From the NCBI RefSeq assembly GCF_016592435.1, contig NZ_AP014545.1, forward strand, positions 1,116,001 through 1,180,000: DNA of 64,000 nucleotides. Reading direction: 5' to 3'. Numbering within the stretch: the first letter of the stretch is position 1; every line of letters begins with the position of its first letter. The notes below the pieces were generated by a model, which saw nothing but the letters and a program-made list of their open reading frames with translations, was not told where the DNA came from and did no database searches. Positions 27,410-36,115 of this stretch are shown in pieces. This stretch comes from Amphritea japonica ATCC BAA-1530 (lineage in GTDB: Bacteria > Pseudomonadota > Gammaproteobacteria > Pseudomonadales > Balneatricaceae). A program made the translations under genes and the position numbers.

Positions 27410-27530
27410 ATGTGTTCTCCCTGCGGCTATGTTAACTAGTCGTAGCTGATCTTCTTCGGGTTCAATTCTCTATAGGGGTTATAGTATTCTTATAATTCGA
27501 AATAAAAATCGGTATAAATCGGGTTTTATA

Positions 27531-27545
27531 TTCTATTTTATAGAA
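27531..27545. promoter_or_regulatory. Candidate LysR-type binding dyad
   Basis: TTCTAT-TTT-ATAGAA, a perfect 15-bp inverted repeat of the T-N11-A class, in the pirin/LysR intergenic region and 10 bases before the lysR start. A related dyad CTATA-GGGGT-TATAG lies at 27470-27484. Binding is inferred only from position and symmetry. Confidence 0.45.
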
Positions 27546-27555
27546 AGGACTTGCG

Positions 27556-28458
27556 ATGAAGGTCACCCTAGAGCAGTGGCGAATGTTAAAAGCCGTAGTG
27601 GAGCATGGTGGTTTTGCCCATGCAGCCGAAGCAGTGCATAAGAGTCAGTCGAGTATTCACCATGCGATTCAGAAAATGGAGTCGTTGTTGGATGTCCAGT
27701 TGCTGGAAGTCAAAGGGCGAAAGGCTCATCTGACCGATGCCGGGCGTTTGCTGTTACAACGGGCCGAACAGCTGTTGGAGTCTGCTGCTAATATTGACTC
27801 GTTAGCGGCCAGTTTGCATGTAGGGGTTGAGCCAGAGATCTCCATCGCTGTCGATCAGACCTTTCCGCCAGAGTATATCAGCCAGGTACTTGAGCAGTTC
27901 GCTAATGAATATCCTAATACCCGGATTCAACTCTATGAAACGGTGCTTTCCGGTGCATCTGAAGCGCTAATTCAGGGGCGGGTAGATCTGGCAATCGCCG
28001 GTGCTGGAGTCTCCCACTTTCTGGCGGAACCTCTGTTTGCGGTGGACTTTCTCGCTGTAGCATCGCCGAAACACCTATTGTTTAGCAGTTGCAGTGAGGC
28101 CGAGCCATTAGTGATCGATGATCTGACCAATTTTCGCCAGCTGGTGACCCGCGACTCGGCGCTTGAAAAGAATATAGATTCCGGCTGGTTAAAAGCTGAT
28201 CAGCGCTGGACCGTCAGTAATATCAGCACAGCAGCGGAAATGATCAGTCGGGGGATGGGCTTTGCCTGGCTACCTGTGACTCTCATAAGGAAATCGCTGG
28301 AACGGGGTGAACTACAACCTATTCCACTACAAACGGGGGGGAGCCGCAGCATGATGTTGCAGCTGTATTATGCCCGTCAGGACTGTGTAGGCCCGGGTAT
28401 AAAGCGTCTGGCAGCGTTACTGCACGGATGTTGCGATGAATATGGTTCTAATTATTAG
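27556..28458 (+). CDS. LysR-family transcriptional regulator
   Basis: A 300-residue LysR protein: N-terminal winged helix-turn-helix (LKAVVEHGGFAHAAEAVHKSQSSIHHAIQKME, guide motif HKSQSSIHHAIQKME at 24-38), a linker helix and a type-2 periplasmic-binding-like effector domain from about 90. It faces the pirin gene and probably controls it and itself, perhaps also the hydroquinone reductase gene 88 bases downstream. The effector is unknown. ATG with GAAAGGA upstream, which overlaps a dyad that could be its autoregulatory site. Confidence 0.92.
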   Translation: MKVTLEQWRMLKAVVEHGGFAHAAEAVHKSQSSIHHAIQKMESLLDVQLLEVKGRKAHLTDAGRLLLQRAEQLLESAANIDSLAASLHVGVEPEISIAVDQTFPPEYISQVLEQFANEYPNTRIQLYETVLSGASEALIQGRVDLAIAGAGVSHFLAEPLFAVDFLAVASPKHLLFSSCSEAEPLVIDDLTNFRQLVTRDSALEKNIDSGWLKADQRWTVSNISTAAEMISRGMGFAWLPVTLIRKSLERGELQPIPLQTGGSRSMMLQLYYARQDCVGPGIKRLAALLHGCCDEYGSNY

Positions 28459-28546
28459 AATGTTAGATTCGTAATTAGGCGATTTTTAATCTAATAAATA
28501 GAAATTAATATGGAGCCATAGAATAGCAAGCATAGAGGATTCAACG

Positions 28547-29524
28547 ATGGGACTGTTAATTGAAGGCAAATGGCATGATCAATGGTACGAAACGAAAAAT
28601 GCTAAAGGTGAGTTTGTCCGCGAGCAGGCCGGTTTTCGTCATTGGTTAACCAAGGATGGCAATCCTGGCCTTACCGGTGAGGGTGGTTTTAAAGCTGAGC
28701 CCAGTCGCTATCATCTGTATGTTTCTCTGGCTTGCCCCTGGGCGCACAGAACCCTTATTTTCAGGAAGCTGAAGGGGCTGGAAGATTTGATTACTGTTTC
28801 AGTGGTGAGCCCTGATATGTTGGAGCAGGGTTGGAGCTTTGATACTGAAACGGGCTCTACGGGCGATGAGCTTTATGCTGCTGACTTTATGCACCAAATC
28901 TATAGTCGTGCCAACTCGAATTATACCGGTCGGGTTACTGTGCCGGTGCTGTGGGACAAACAGCAACAGACGATTGTCAGCAATGAGTCCTCAGAAATAA
29001 TCCGCATGTTTAACTCTGCCTTTGATGACCTGACCGGTAATCGGTCTGATTATTGGCCGCAACCCCTTCGTGATGAGATCGAAGAGTTGAATAGCTGGAT
29101 CTATGACAGCGTAAATAACGGTGTTTACAGGGCAGGCTTTGCTACCACACAGGAAGCCTATGAGCATAATGTTAAAGCGCTGTTTAGCAGTCTTGAGCGG
29201 ATAGAAGCTATTCTGTCTCAGCAGCGCTATCTGACCGGGGCCGTTTTGACCGAAGCCGACTGGAGGCTGTTCACCACGCTGATTCGTTTCGATGCGGTCT
29301 ATCATGGCCACTTTAAATGTAACCTTAAACAGCTGCGTGAATACCCCAATATATCTGGCTATATCCGTGAACTGTATCAAATCGAAGGGATAGCTGAGAC
29401 GGTTGATATGGTACATATCAAGCAGCATTACTACGGCAGCCATCATATGATCAACCCCACTCAGATAGTACCGCTGGGGCCTGAACTTGATTTTGACTTT
29501 CCCCATGAGCGAGGTGTTTTATAG
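28547..29524 (+). CDS. yqjG: Glutathionyl-hydroquinone reductase (YqjG type)
   Basis: A 325-residue xi-class glutathione transferase that removes glutathione from glutathionyl-hydroquinones. Seen: the catalytic motif VSLACPWAHRTL with Cys63, thioredoxin-like region up to about 150 including VPVLWDKQQQTIVSNESSEI (guide: IVSNESSEIIRMF), then the all-helical GST C-terminal domain. The C-terminal VHIKQHYYGSHHMINPTQIVPLGP-type ending (guide: HYYGSHHMINPTQIVP) is diagnostic of the class. Typical length. Same strand as the LysR gene and possibly co-regulated with it. Ribosome site AGAGGA. Confidence 0.95.
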   Translation: MGLLIEGKWHDQWYETKNAKGEFVREQAGFRHWLTKDGNPGLTGEGGFKAEPSRYHLYVSLACPWAHRTLIFRKLKGLEDLITVSVVSPDMLEQGWSFDTETGSTGDELYAADFMHQIYSRANSNYTGRVTVPVLWDKQQQTIVSNESSEIIRMFNSAFDDLTGNRSDYWPQPLRDEIEELNSWIYDSVNNGVYRAGFATTQEAYEHNVKALFSSLERIEAILSQQRYLTGAVLTEADWRLFTTLIRFDAVYHGHFKCNLKQLREYPNISGYIRELYQIEGIAETVDMVHIKQHYYGSHHMINPTQIVPLGPELDFDFPHERGVL

Positions 29525-29853
29525 CTGATAGATAAGTTGCCCGATATCCTATCGGATTCGTTAGCGAATCTTCTTTTCGGTTATTTAAACAAATCTGAAA
29601 CAAAAAAGCCCCGTGAGGGGCTTTCTGCTACTTAATTTCTACTTTTAGCACCCGTTTAAAGGGAGGATTACCATGCTAAGTGGTTATTACGACCTAAAGA
29701 GTTTCTTAGGGTATTATGACCTTGTTGTATTAAGTTTCGGAATAAGTACCAGGATGCATAACAAGGCCATCTATTTACTGCTGTACGTTGCTCTATAAGC
29801 CTCAAATTATGGAGATGTTGGCTTTTCATCAATCAATTATAGAGGCTTTTTAA
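29525..29853 (+). other. 329-bp gap, start of an AT-rich accessory stretch
   Basis: Contains the terminator at 29602 and two loosely similar segments (TTACGACCTAA near 29687 and TTATGACCTT near 29715). No gene or RNA recognised. Confidence 0.45.
29602..29624 (+). terminator. Intrinsic terminator
   Basis: AAAGCCCC, loop GTGA, GGGGCTTT, 80 bases after the hydroquinone reductase gene. T-run is short on the plus strand and longer on the minus strand. Confidence 0.6.
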
Positions 29854-30279
29854 ATGAAAGCGTTCATTATCATATTTTTATATATTGCGACAATTTCTAC
29901 TTCAATAGCTTCTGGTAATCGAGATTTATATATAACCTCGCAAACACTTAAGAGCTTTTCTGAAATAGAACTGTCTACTTTTACTAAAAAGTTGAGTTAC
30001 TTAGGTAGTACTGAACAATGGCATGTTTTTGGGGAAACTCTAACTTCAGTTAGTAATGGTATGCCGTATTCCAATACGTATGGCTATAAAATCCAAGACA
30101 GTAAATTAAAATTAGAGCATGGTTGGTTTCTGGACTTGAGTGAGATGGACTATTGGATGTATGTACCTAATTGTCCGAGCATTTATTTTGATAAAAGCAA
30201 GATAATTACTCAGATTTTTATTCCTGAAAATGAAAAGAATCGTTGTATTAATTACTCTGAAAAACACATAACTAAATGA
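29854..30279 (+). CDS. Exported protein of unknown function
   Basis: A 141-residue AT-rich frame. The N-terminus (MKAFIIIFLYIATISTSIAS) is a credible Sec signal peptide with cleavage after SIAS near residue 20. The mature domain has a GYKIQDSKLKLEHGWFL stretch and two Cys near the C-terminus (VPNCPS, NRCINY) that could form a disulfide. No family recognised. Base composition is clearly lower in GC than the enzymes on either side. ATG with a weak GAGG 9 bases before it. Confidence 0.55.
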   Translation: MKAFIIIFLYIATISTSIASGNRDLYITSQTLKSFSEIELSTFTKKLSYLGSTEQWHVFGETLTSVSNGMPYSNTYGYKIQDSKLKLEHGWFLDLSEMDYWMYVPNCPSIYFDKSKIITQIFIPENEKNRCINYSEKHITK

Positions 30280-30352
30280 AGTTACCAAATATTAGCAATC
30301 GGATTCGCAACAAATTGTAGCGGATGGCTAGATGACATAACTAGGACAAGAT

Positions 30353-30748
30353 ATGAAGCACGTCACTTACCTATTTTTGATATCAATTCTTCTTCAGGGC
30401 TGCTCTGGCACTAGACATAGTTACTTAAATCTCGTTGAAAATAATAATGACATCTCGGTGTTACATATAAAGAAAGGAGACATTGTGGAACTTTTAGCCA
30501 TTGGGAATGGTTTTCCTGGGCGATGGGGGTATTTTCCTTGGGCCGTCTCTTCCTCGCCAGAAATAGCAAGTGTTGACTGCATTAAATCTAGAAGCTTTAT
30601 TCCTTTTCGTGAACCCGGTGTCATTTTCGGAGGAATCACCTGCAATTTGATTGCCCACGAAAAAGGTAGAACAGAACTCTACTTTGGTAATAAATACAAC
30701 CTTTCTGAAGATACATATGTAGAAAGAGTAGATGCAATTATTGAATAA
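30353..30748 (+). CDS. Small lipoprotein of unknown function
   Basis: A 131-residue predicted lipoprotein: hydrophobic N-terminus ending in the lipobox LQGC (Cys17). The mature part has WGYFPWAVSSSPEIASVDC and GGITCNLIAHEKGRTELYFGN, the latter resembling the end of an immunoglobulin-like or Big-type beta domain, but this is a weak impression. Two further Cys could pair. It lies 73 bases after the exported protein gene on the same strand and may be co-transcribed with it. Confidence 0.55.
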   Translation: MKHVTYLFLISILLQGCSGTRHSYLNLVENNNDISVLHIKKGDIVELLAIGNGFPGRWGYFPWAVSSSPEIASVDCIKSRSFIPFREPGVIFGGITCNLIAHEKGRTELYFGNKYNLSEDTYVERVDAIIE

Positions 30749-30897
30749 TAAATATCTATGCTCTCCTGGGTAGTATGCAACTGCATCATAGACAGGGCAT
30801 AAAAAGATAACAGGTCCAGCCAGAGGGTGTACAACGATGTATCGTTCCCGCTTTTCGATACCGGCTGATAGCGTCAAACGTCTAATGAGTGCCTCAA

Positions 30898-31248
30898 ATG
30901 GTTTCTAAAGCAAAATTATATTCAAAGCTGGATGATCTCGAGTTAGAGTTAAAGGAACGTTTGGTTCCGCATCTGGAGCAGGCGGCTGTCGGACATAATG
31001 AGTTAGCCTTCTGTGTGACGGGTTATCATTCGTTTAAACAGTTGAAATTACAGACTGACAAAACAATGGCAGAGTTAGTCGATATAGGCGCGCAGATATT
31101 ATCGCTACAAGAAAAGCTCGGTGAACCCTCTGATGGTTCAATCGCAGAACGTATTTGTTGGTATTGCTATGAATGGAGCAATACTGGAAAACAGTATCGT
31201 ACAAGCGCGCAAGGGCTGGCAAAACAGTTTCTCACTGAAATCAGTTAA
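30898..31248 (+). CDS. Small helical protein of unknown function
   Basis: A 116-residue, mainly helical, cytoplasmic protein without signal or membrane segment. It has several conserved-looking aromatic/Cys positions (FCVTGYHSF, ICWYCYEWSNTGKQYRTSA). No domain recognised. The frame opens at GTG 30889; ATG 30898 is used here but the choice is uncertain, since the only nearby purine-rich stretch (GAGTG) overlaps the GTG. A strong hairpin terminator follows. Confidence 0.55.
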   Translation: MVSKAKLYSKLDDLELELKERLVPHLEQAAVGHNELAFCVTGYHSFKQLKLQTDKTMAELVDIGAQILSLQEKLGEPSDGSIAERICWYCYEWSNTGKQYRTSAQGLAKQFLTEIS

Positions 31249-31262
31249 CAACATAATAAGTT

Positions 31263-31304
31263 AGCAGCGGATACCAACAATAGCTGTTTGGTCCGCTGCT
31301 TTTA
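31263..31304 (+). terminator. Intrinsic terminator between convergent genes
   Basis: AGCAGCGGA and TCCGCTGCT (31292-31300) form a 9-bp outer stem with partial pairing inside (CCAACA / TGTTTGG) and TTTT after it. Confidence 0.7.
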
Positions 31305-31322
31305 ACATTGTGTTTTCAAGTG

Positions 31323-31922
31323 TTAGACAAAGTCCGGGGCATCTAGTGTTTGGCCTGTCATATTCCCCGTCACTGCGCTGACATAGGCTTTGGCCGTATC
31401 GGCAGCGGACAAGCCACCATCGGTATCCATCCCCATCATCACCATGGTTTCCTTAACAAAGGCGGGTGCTACAACATTCAATCGTGCAGAACGAAGTTCC
31501 AAAACGGCTGCTTTCACGTAGCTTTCTAAAGCACCATTGGCCATGCTGATTACTGAGCTACCCGGTAACGGCTGACGAGACAAAATCCCCGAGGTTAAGG
31601 TAATTGAACCGCCGGTATTGACTGAAGCCAGGCCGAATCGGATCAGGTTTATTTGCCCCATCAGCTTATTCTGCAGCGCTAACTCATAATCAGCCTCTGT
31701 TAATTCCTCAAATGCGCCAAAGTTAGCGACGCCTGCAGTAGAGATGATCGCGTCAACTGCCCCAACATTGGTAAACATAGCCCGTATAGATTCAGGGCTG
31801 CCGAGGTCAACTTGCACATCGCCTCCTGAGTAATTCGCAGTAATGATGTTATTGTCTTTTGAAAGCGCTGTTTTTACCGCTTTGCCAATAGTTCCAGATG
31901 CGCCTACTAGTAAAATTTTCAT
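31323..31922 (-). CDS. Short-chain dehydrogenase/reductase-like protein without YxxxK
   Basis: A 199-residue Rossmann-fold SDR. The nucleotide site is clear (LLVGASGTIGKAV at 4-16, and the NNAG-equivalent STAGVANFG near 70). Where classical SDRs carry Tyr-x-x-x-Lys, this protein reads I-S-M-A-N-G-A-L, so both catalytic residues are absent. A branch of short SDRs with this feature is known to me as uncharacterised. Divergent from a LysR gene 97 bases away, which probably controls it. ATG; upstream purines are weak. Confidence 0.8.
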   Translation of the reverse strand: MKILLVGASGTIGKAVKTALSKDNNIITANYSGGDVQVDLGSPESIRAMFTNVGAVDAIISTAGVANFGAFEELTEADYELALQNKLMGQINLIRFGLASVNTGGSITLTSGILSRQPLPGSSVISMANGALESYVKAAVLELRSARLNVVAPAFVKETMVMMGMDTDGGLSAADTAKAYVSAVTGNMTGQTLDAPDFV

Positions 31923-32019
31923 GATTGATTCCTAACTTGTCTGTTGTTTAAGTTGGAATAACTATAATTGGTAGCGTATATTTGATAAATAACTTAAAAA
32001 TGAAAACATTATTCTCCAT

Positions 32020-32925
32020 ATGAGAAAAATAGATCTACTGAAAGCGATCCGTACCTTTGTCATGGTGGCGGAGAAAGAGAGCTTTACGGAGGCCTCCCGC
32101 GAGCTAAATATTGTTGCCTCTGCGGTGAGTAAGCATGTTTCGGACTTAGAAGCACATTTTTCATCTCAGCTTCTTTATCGAACCACCCGAGCGATGCACT
32201 TAACCGGTGAGGGGGAATATTATCTTGAACAGTTCAGGGATATTCTTGCGCGTATTGATGGCCTGGAAGATATTGCCGATGCAAGGCAGCAACGTGTCGC
32301 AGGGCACCTGAGTATCACTGCTCCGCAGGGCTCCGCTTCGTTAGGCTATTTACAGAGTACCAGTGAGTTTATTAAGCGCCACCCCGATATACGTATCTCG
32401 TGGCTGTTTTTAAATCGTTTCGTCAATATGGTCGAAGAAGGGGTAGATCTGAGTATTAGAATAGGCGAACTGCCTGACTCTAACCTGATCGCTCGGCATT
32501 ACTCATCAATAAAGGTGAACTTTGTCGCCAGCCCCAATTATATCCAGCGTTTTGGCGTGCCCACACACCCTAAAGAGCTGAATCAACATCAATGTATTCT
32601 CGATAGCTCTAACCGACAACCGGGACGCTGGCGATTTCGTGAAAACGGCGTTGAGCAAAACATCGTAGTGAAACCATTTGTTCAAGCCAATGATGGTGAA
32701 GTGGCGGCTAAGTTTGCCGCTGATGGTCACGGTATCGCTTATCTGCCGACATTTTTGATGCAAGCCTATTTGGATTCAGGAGAACTGCTGCCTATCTTGA
32801 ACGAGTTCGAGCTGGAGGCGTCATCGGTTTCACTGGTTTTCCCAGCCAACCGCTTAATGAATCCAGCCCTTAGGGCCTTGATTGAATTTCTGCTGGAAGA
32901 CAGGCCAGTGAAGAAGGCTGAATAG
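32020..32925 (+). CDS. LysR-family transcriptional regulator
   Basis: A 301-residue LysR protein of the CrgA/DsdC-like subgroup typical of regulators placed back-to-back with dehydrogenases: helix-turn-helix FTEASRELNIVASAVSKHVSDLE (guide: LNIVASAVSKHVSDLE at 28-43) and effector domain from about 90. The likely target is the divergent SDR gene; the 97-bp gap is AT-rich and contains short dyads such as TATTT-GAT-AAATA. ATG without a strong ribosome site. Confidence 0.9.
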   Translation: MRKIDLLKAIRTFVMVAEKESFTEASRELNIVASAVSKHVSDLEAHFSSQLLYRTTRAMHLTGEGEYYLEQFRDILARIDGLEDIADARQQRVAGHLSITAPQGSASLGYLQSTSEFIKRHPDIRISWLFLNRFVNMVEEGVDLSIRIGELPDSNLIARHYSSIKVNFVASPNYIQRFGVPTHPKELNQHQCILDSSNRQPGRWRFRENGVEQNIVVKPFVQANDGEVAAKFAADGHGIAYLPTFLMQAYLDSGELLPILNEFELEASSVSLVFPANRLMNPALRALIEFLLEDRPVKKAE

Positions 32926-33067
32926 CCTGTTAATCATTGCGTGAGGCTTCTAACTTAGGGGCGTATTGTCCACAATGCTATAACAGGCTAAAGCCTTCGG
33001 ACCAGCAAGGCCAGGCCAGTGCTTGAGGCGTTCTCTGTGATAAGGGACAGCGATAAGGAAAATAGAC

Positions 33068-33799
33068 ATGAGTAAAGTGGTGATCGTAACGGGTGGCGGT
33101 CGGGGTATCGGAGCGGCTACGTCAAAACTGTTAGCGTCTAAGGGTTACCTGGTTTGTGTTAATTATCGCTCAAATTCCGAAAGTGCTAATGAGGTAGTGA
33201 GCGATCTTACCCTGATAGGCGGGAAAGCGGTCGCCTTCAAAGCGGATGTGTCGATTGAAAGTGACGTTGTCGCGTTATTTGATGCGACTGAAAGAGCATT
33301 TGGTTCTGTCACTCACTTAGTTAATAACGCAGGGGTTTTACTTCCACAATCCAACCTTGTAGATATGGATGTTGAGCGATTTAATAAAGTCATGGTGTCT
33401 AATGTGACAAGTTGCTTTCTTTGTTCTCGAGAGCTGATTAAGCGAACGAAATCAGAAGGGGCTATCGTCAATGTCTCATCTGTCGTTTCTCGAACGGGTG
33501 CTCCGTTTGAGTACATCGATTATGCTGCTTCTAAAGGTGCAATGGATTCGCTAACCAAAGGGCTTTCGTTAGAAGTAGCATCAAAAGGCATTCGCGTTAA
33601 TGCAGTAAGGCCGGGTTTTATTCATACTCAGATGCACGCTGATGGTGGAGAGCCCGATCGGGTTAAGCGTTTAGCGCCTCAAATCCCCTTGCAACGTGGT
33701 GGAACACCAGACGAAGTCGCTAATGCGATAACATGGCTGCTGTCTGATGATGCTTCCTATGTTACAGGCGCGTTTATAGATTTGGCCGGTGGTAAATAG
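33068..33799 (+). CDS. Short-chain dehydrogenase, FabG-like
   Basis: A 243-residue classical SDR with all motifs: TGGGRGIGAAT at 8-18 (cofactor loop; the NYRSNSE that follows suggests NADPH), LVNNAGVLLPQ near 86, Ser in VNVSSVVSRTG near 138 and the catalytic YAASKGAMD near 155. It would reduce or oxidise an unknown carbonyl/alcohol; annotation as 3-oxoacyl-ACP or glucose dehydrogenase would be a guess. The ATG has AAGGAAAA upstream. Separate from the LysR gene by 142 bases. Confidence 0.92.
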   Translation: MSKVVIVTGGGRGIGAATSKLLASKGYLVCVNYRSNSESANEVVSDLTLIGGKAVAFKADVSIESDVVALFDATERAFGSVTHLVNNAGVLLPQSNLVDMDVERFNKVMVSNVTSCFLCSRELIKRTKSEGAIVNVSSVVSRTGAPFEYIDYAASKGAMDSLTKGLSLEVASKGIRVNAVRPGFIHTQMHADGGEPDRVKRLAPQIPLQRGGTPDEVANAITWLLSDDASYVTGAFIDLAGGK

Positions 33800-33880
33800 C
33801 TCATAACAAAGCAGATCTAGACATGTATTTGGGCTTTTGTGTGAGGTGTATGTGTTGAGATAAATTTATATGGTAACCCT

Positions 33881-34144
33881 ATGATAGATACTACTTTCAA
33901 TGTTAGACGCTATATTGCTGAATACAGTGAAGAGACCGAAGAGTTAACCGCTGAGTATGATTTAGCTTCATTTGATCTGGTCAGCTTTCAAGCGGAGCTA
34001 AACGAGCCCAATAGTGAAGACCCAATGTTTGACTGCTATCCGATTCAAGAGATTAATGTCAGTTTTATTGAGCACTACATGAGCCATGAAATAGCATGGG
34101 ACTTTAATAAAAATTCATACTTTGTTGAAGCTCATAGCATTTAA
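33881..34144 (+). CDS. Small acidic protein of unknown function
   Basis: An 87-residue acidic cytoplasmic protein, beginning MIDTTFNVRRYIAEYSEETEE. The composition (many E/D, FDLVSFQAELNEPNSEDPMFDCYPI) resembles small immunity or accessory proteins, perhaps the DUF7683-type group, but no toxin gene is next to it, so no function is offered. ATG with a poor ribosome site. First of three orphan genes on the same strand. Confidence 0.5.
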   Translation: MIDTTFNVRRYIAEYSEETEELTAEYDLASFDLVSFQAELNEPNSEDPMFDCYPIQEINVSFIEHYMSHEIAWDFNKNSYFVEAHSI

Positions 34145-34293
34145 ATAGACAGTTTAATGCACCTGCAGATGTCACCGTACAGTTAGTGGAAAGCTCTTTT
34201 GATGGTGCTTATGCGCCAGAGTAGTCATAATTTCTGATAAGCTAATTGCAGTACGTTGTTGAAGGCCATATTCATGTATTGGGTTTACCCACG

Positions 34294-35097
34294 ATGACCA
34301 ATCACATAAAGATTATTAGTGACACCCTCACTCAATCAGGCGCGGAGAATCACCGCGATAGAATTGAAATATACAATAGCCTTTCCGCTCAGCTTAGAGG
34401 GGCATTGGAAGGATCAAGCCTTTCTAAAAAACAAGTAGAAGAAGAACTGGAACGATACCAGCATGCTGTCGCTCAAGTTGAAGAAGGTTATGGTGGTAAA
34501 GTAATCAAAGATACGTCAGACGCCATACCAGGTGTTTTTTCATCCCTGTTTAAAAAGATCACTTATGGGTTATTACTCACGGTTTTCGGCTATGCGCTCT
34601 ACTATGGCTATATGCACTATTCAGATTGGTTTGGGGGGATAATTTCTCCGTCGAATCCAACCATTCTAAAGATGGAGTGCGTTGGTGGCCCACGATTGGT
34701 TGAATGGTTTAAGCCTAAAGGCGATTTACTGCGCTATGAGATGAAAGCTTCCGCTCAGTATTTAGTTGAAGTAGAAAAGAGCATTGATCAGCCACCTTTA
34801 TTCGCTTATTCACAATATGGTGGTGTGATCTCTAATATGTGCACTGGTACGAACCCTATATCTACGTGTTTCTCCGATATATCTGCTGAGCGTATTCGCT
34901 TCAAAATTAAACACTTCAAGTCAGAAAACGATTCAAAAATGGACGATTCGTATGGCTTTAGCGAGGTCGATTTGAATCTCATGGATGGTACCTTGTTAAT
35001 GCAATACACTCGCTTTGATGAGGAAGGCCGGATGGATTTAAGGTCGGCAGAGGTGCTGTCATGCACAATGCTTAACGCTGAGGTGGATGATGCTTAG
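34294..35097 (+). CDS. Single-pass membrane protein of unknown function
   Basis: A 267-residue protein with a helical, coiled-coil-like N-terminal region (RDRIEIYNSLSAQLRG..., KKQVEEELERYQHAVAQVEE), one membrane segment near residues 100-120 (ITYGLLLTVFGYALYYGYM) and a C-terminal, probably periplasmic, domain of about 140 residues with four Cys. No family recognised. The frame opens at TTG 34246; ATG 34294 is used because neither has a good ribosome site. The next protein's likely ancestral ATG (35087) lies inside the end of this gene, suggesting translational coupling. Confidence 0.55.
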   Translation: MTNHIKIISDTLTQSGAENHRDRIEIYNSLSAQLRGALEGSSLSKKQVEEELERYQHAVAQVEEGYGGKVIKDTSDAIPGVFSSLFKKITYGLLLTVFGYALYYGYMHYSDWFGGIISPSNPTILKMECVGGPRLVEWFKPKGDLLRYEMKASAQYLVEVEKSIDQPPLFAYSQYGGVISNMCTGTNPISTCFSDISAERIRFKIKHFKSENDSKMDDSYGFSEVDLNLMDGTLLMQYTRFDEEGRMDLRSAEVLSCTMLNAEVDDA

Positions 35098-35121
35098 ATT
35101 AAGATCACTAGCAACTGGTTT

Positions 35122-36003
35122 ATGTTTTACCTTTGGTTGTTTTTTTTGATGGCTTTGGGCTTATCGGCCACCTATGCAGAGTCATTTGGAGGCTATGGGC
35201 AGGGTCCATTGCATCGTTCAAAAATTGCCATAAGTCCCGTGTCTTATGAAGATGCACTCAACTCGGCAAAACGAGAAATTAAAACCTTCTGTGCTGATAA
35301 AGGTGGTGAGTTTATTATACGCGATGAGCAGTATGAAGCTTATGCGTCTGTGCTTAAGGGGCGAAAAAGCGCCAATGTGTACTATTGTTGCAGGACTGAT
35401 TTGTATTGCGCGGAAGAAAAAGCCAAGCAGGAAGCATCTAAACCAAAGCGTTATACCTATACGCATAGGAAGATAATTGGTGGCCCAGTAGGCGTTTTCA
35501 TTACTTCAGATTCGAGTACTCAGGGAGGTTTGTTTTTAGATAGGATGTCTGAGGAAGCTCGCAAAATATGTGGTTCAGGGGTCGTTGGTCATTCAGGTTC
35601 CACTAAGGCTAAAATAGAATTTTACAAAAAACTCCTTAACATCGATATTACTGTCGAACAGCATGCGCGAGTTAAGTCTAGTACCTCAAATGCCTACTTT
35701 AATCATGCGAGCGTAAGTATTGACTACGAGTGCCCACGAAAAAGCTCCTCTGTGAATACTCAGTCAGCCATTCAGGAAGGCGTTGATATACAGGAACCAC
35801 TTGATTCGCCTGACCCTGCGAAAAAGCATGGCGTGACCGAGTTGAGCGATAAGTCTTTTCAAACAGCTCGCGATAAAGCTGAGAAAAAGGCAGTCAAAAA
35901 ATGCTTGAACTTGGGTGGCCCCACCGATATTGAAGCAAACAGCTTTAAGCCTTTTGCCTGGCGATATGGGGTCAAGTTTTATTGGCGTTGTTTGTATGAT
36001 TGA
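35122..36003 (+). CDS. Exported Cys-module protein with disturbed signal peptide
   Basis: A 293-residue exported protein of unknown function. The mature part seems built of three copies of a loose module: an Ala/Lys helix leading to a Cys, then a beta-rich part ending Y-x-C or YYCC (DALNSAKREIKTFCADKGG...VYYCC; SEEARKICGSG...SIDYEC; ARDKAEKKAVKKCLNLGG...YWRC). The in-frame ATG 35122 gives a signal peptide without positive charge and without a ribosome site. An ATG at 35087 has GAGGTGG before it and encodes a better signal peptide (MMLRLRSLATGLCFTFGCFF), but meets a stop right after the eight-T run at 35140-35147; one more T would join it to this gene. Confidence 0.6.
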   Translation: MFYLWLFFLMALGLSATYAESFGGYGQGPLHRSKIAISPVSYEDALNSAKREIKTFCADKGGEFIIRDEQYEAYASVLKGRKSANVYYCCRTDLYCAEEKAKQEASKPKRYTYTHRKIIGGPVGVFITSDSSTQGGLFLDRMSEEARKICGSGVVGHSGSTKAKIEFYKKLLNIDITVEQHARVKSSTSNAYFNHASVSIDYECPRKSSSVNTQSAIQEGVDIQEPLDSPDPAKKHGVTELSDKSFQTARDKAEKKAVKKCLNLGGPTDIEANSFKPFAWRYGVKFYWRCLYD

Positions 36004-36115
36004 GAGACGCCGTTTGTAGTCTGTGAAAAATCAGGCATCACCCTAAAAAGGTAATCAAGCGCTCAGTCGTGATAAATGGAAAGTAAAACAGAGCAGGCAT
36101 GTACCGAATGATGTT

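Noticed and set aside
31249-31304. Possible integron attC-like hairpin after a small orphan gene
   Set aside because: The core GTTRRRY and RYYYAAC boxes are not present; the hairpin fits a normal terminator.
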